Origin: a bacterium
GTDB lineage: Bacteria; Krumholzibacteriota; Krumholzibacteria; LZORAL124-64-63
Length of the DNA stretch: 5,605 nt
NCBI GenBank assembly: GCA_021767885.1
Contig: JAASSM010000153.1
Span: 1 to 5,605, forward strand
Direction: 5' to 3'
Made by a program: the position numbers and the translations under genes. The notes under the pieces are model-generated. The model was given only the letters and a program-made list of their open reading frames with translations. It had not been told where the DNA came from and made no database searches. Below are positions 4,995 to 5,605 of this stretch, in pieces; the first letter of the stretch is position 1; each line of letters starts with the position of its first letter.

Positions 4995-5605
4995 CGGCGC
5001 CCGCATGCCCGTGCGCGAGGCCGTGATCCAGGCCATGCAGACCGTGCGCGGCCATCGCATGCGCAGCGGCCTGCTGATCCTGGGCGTGGCCATCGGCGTG
5101 GCCACGCTGCTGGCCATCGTGACCATCGTCACCGGCCTGAGCGACCGCATCCGGCAGGACATCGTCTCGGCGAGCCGTCCCTACGTGTACGTGGCGCGCT
5201 ACAGCGGCCTGGGCGGCGAGGACGTGGACGCCAAGCTCCGACGCCGCCAGCTCGAGCCCGAGCTCATCGGGCGGGTGGCCGCCGTCGAGGGCGTCGCGCG
5301 GGTGGACTACATGATCCAGTCCCACACCGGCGACGTCCTGCGCTATGGCGAGGAGCGCACCCAGTTCGTGCAGACGCTGGGGGCCAGCGAGCACTTCGCC
5401 GTGATGTACAGCTACGACGTCGGCGACGGTCGCTTCTTCACCCGCCAGGAACTGGCCGCCCGGGACCGCGTCTGCGTCCTCGGCTACGGCCCGGCCCGGG
5501 ACCTGTTTCCGGCGCTCGACCCCATCGGCCGGATCATCAACCTGCGGGGCCGGCCGTACCGCATCGTCGGCACCATGGCCGAGCGCAAGAGCATCATGGG
5601 TTCCA
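4987..5605 (+). CDS. Second ABC transporter permease, MacB/FtsX type, 3' end beyond window
   Basis: The first 206 codons are visible, without a stop. After VREAVIQAMQTVRGHRMRSG (9-28), the same amphipathic entry as in the preceding permease, comes helix 1 (about 28-50, LLILGVAIGVATLLAIVTIV), then the start of a MacB-type periplasmic domain. Landmarks of that domain include GDGRFFTRQELAARDRVCVL (146-165), LFPALDPIGRIINLRGRPYR (173-192) and IVGTMAERKSIMGS (193-206). These match blocks in the first permease (LGRHLTRADV, RPVAVLGWDVARELFP, DPVGKEFRLRGRHFTVVGVV), so the two genes look like diverged tandem duplicates. The C-terminal three helices and any ATPase gene would lie beyond 5605. It begins inside the end of the preceding gene. 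Confidence 0.9.
   Translation, partial: MSSGARMPVREAVIQAMQTVRGHRMRSGLLILGVAIGVATLLAIVTIVTGLSDRIRQDIVSASRPYVYVARYSGLGGEDVDAKLRRRQLEPELIGRVAAVEGVARVDYMIQSHTGDVLRYGEERTQFVQTLGASEHFAVMYSYDVGDGRFFTRQELAARDRVCVLGYGPARDLFPALDPIGRIINLRGRPYRIVGTMAERKSIMGS

Noticed and set aside
1350..5162. Very long open frame on the minus strand (1270 codons) opposite the whole operon
   Set aside because: Its product is low-complexity, rich in His, Gly, Arg, Ala and Gln, has no recognisable domain, and runs antisense across four genes with clear family signatures. It is a by-product of GC-biased codon choice, which removes stops in the opposite frame.

Overview
The window comes from a strongly GC-rich bacterial chromosome; codon third positions are almost all G or C, which is why long open frames also appear in non-coding frames. 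No taxonomic marker allows a firm assignment. A tRNA with encoded CCA and a YIP1 / periplasmic adaptor / FtsX-type permease block would fit a high-GC FCB-like or Gemmatimonadota/Acidobacteriota-like environmental lineage, but that is a guess. No insertion sequence, CRISPR array or phage signature is visible.

Left part (1-489), minus strand. A tRNA gene with anticodon CAT (306-382) lies behind a recognisable sigma70-type promoter (TTGACA, 17 bp, TAGATT; 461-489) and is followed by an intrinsic terminator (261-288). Next on the same strand is the first 65 codons of a TilS-like PP-loop protein (1-195), cut by the window edge. TilS is the enzyme that converts the CAT anticodon of the minor tRNA-Ile to read AUA, so the pairing is notable if this tRNA is the Ile2 species rather than elongator Met; the sequence alone does not settle this.

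Right part (508-5605), plus strand, divergent from the tRNA. Five tightly packed genes form an apparent operon: a divergent ketol-acid reductoisomerase (KARI/IlvC-like, 508-1650), a five-helix YIP1-family membrane protein (1647-2414, overlapping by 4 bp), a MacA/AcrA-type periplasmic adaptor (2463-3755, GTG start), a MacB/FtsX-type permease without ATPase (3759-4994), and a second permease of the same type (4987-5605, overlapping by 8 bp and cut by the window edge). The last three look like a tripartite ABC exporter: the two permeases would pair in the inner membrane, the adaptor would connect them to a TolC-type outer membrane channel, and the ATPase should be encoded just outside the window.

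The main unusual points are the coupling of a KARI homologue to an exporter operon, a near-perfect 16-bp stem-loop inside the non-conserved tail of the KARI gene just ahead of the next gene's ribosome-binding site, and the compact divergent control region where the tRNA promoter's -35 box overlaps the likely Shine-Dalgarno sequence of the KARI gene.
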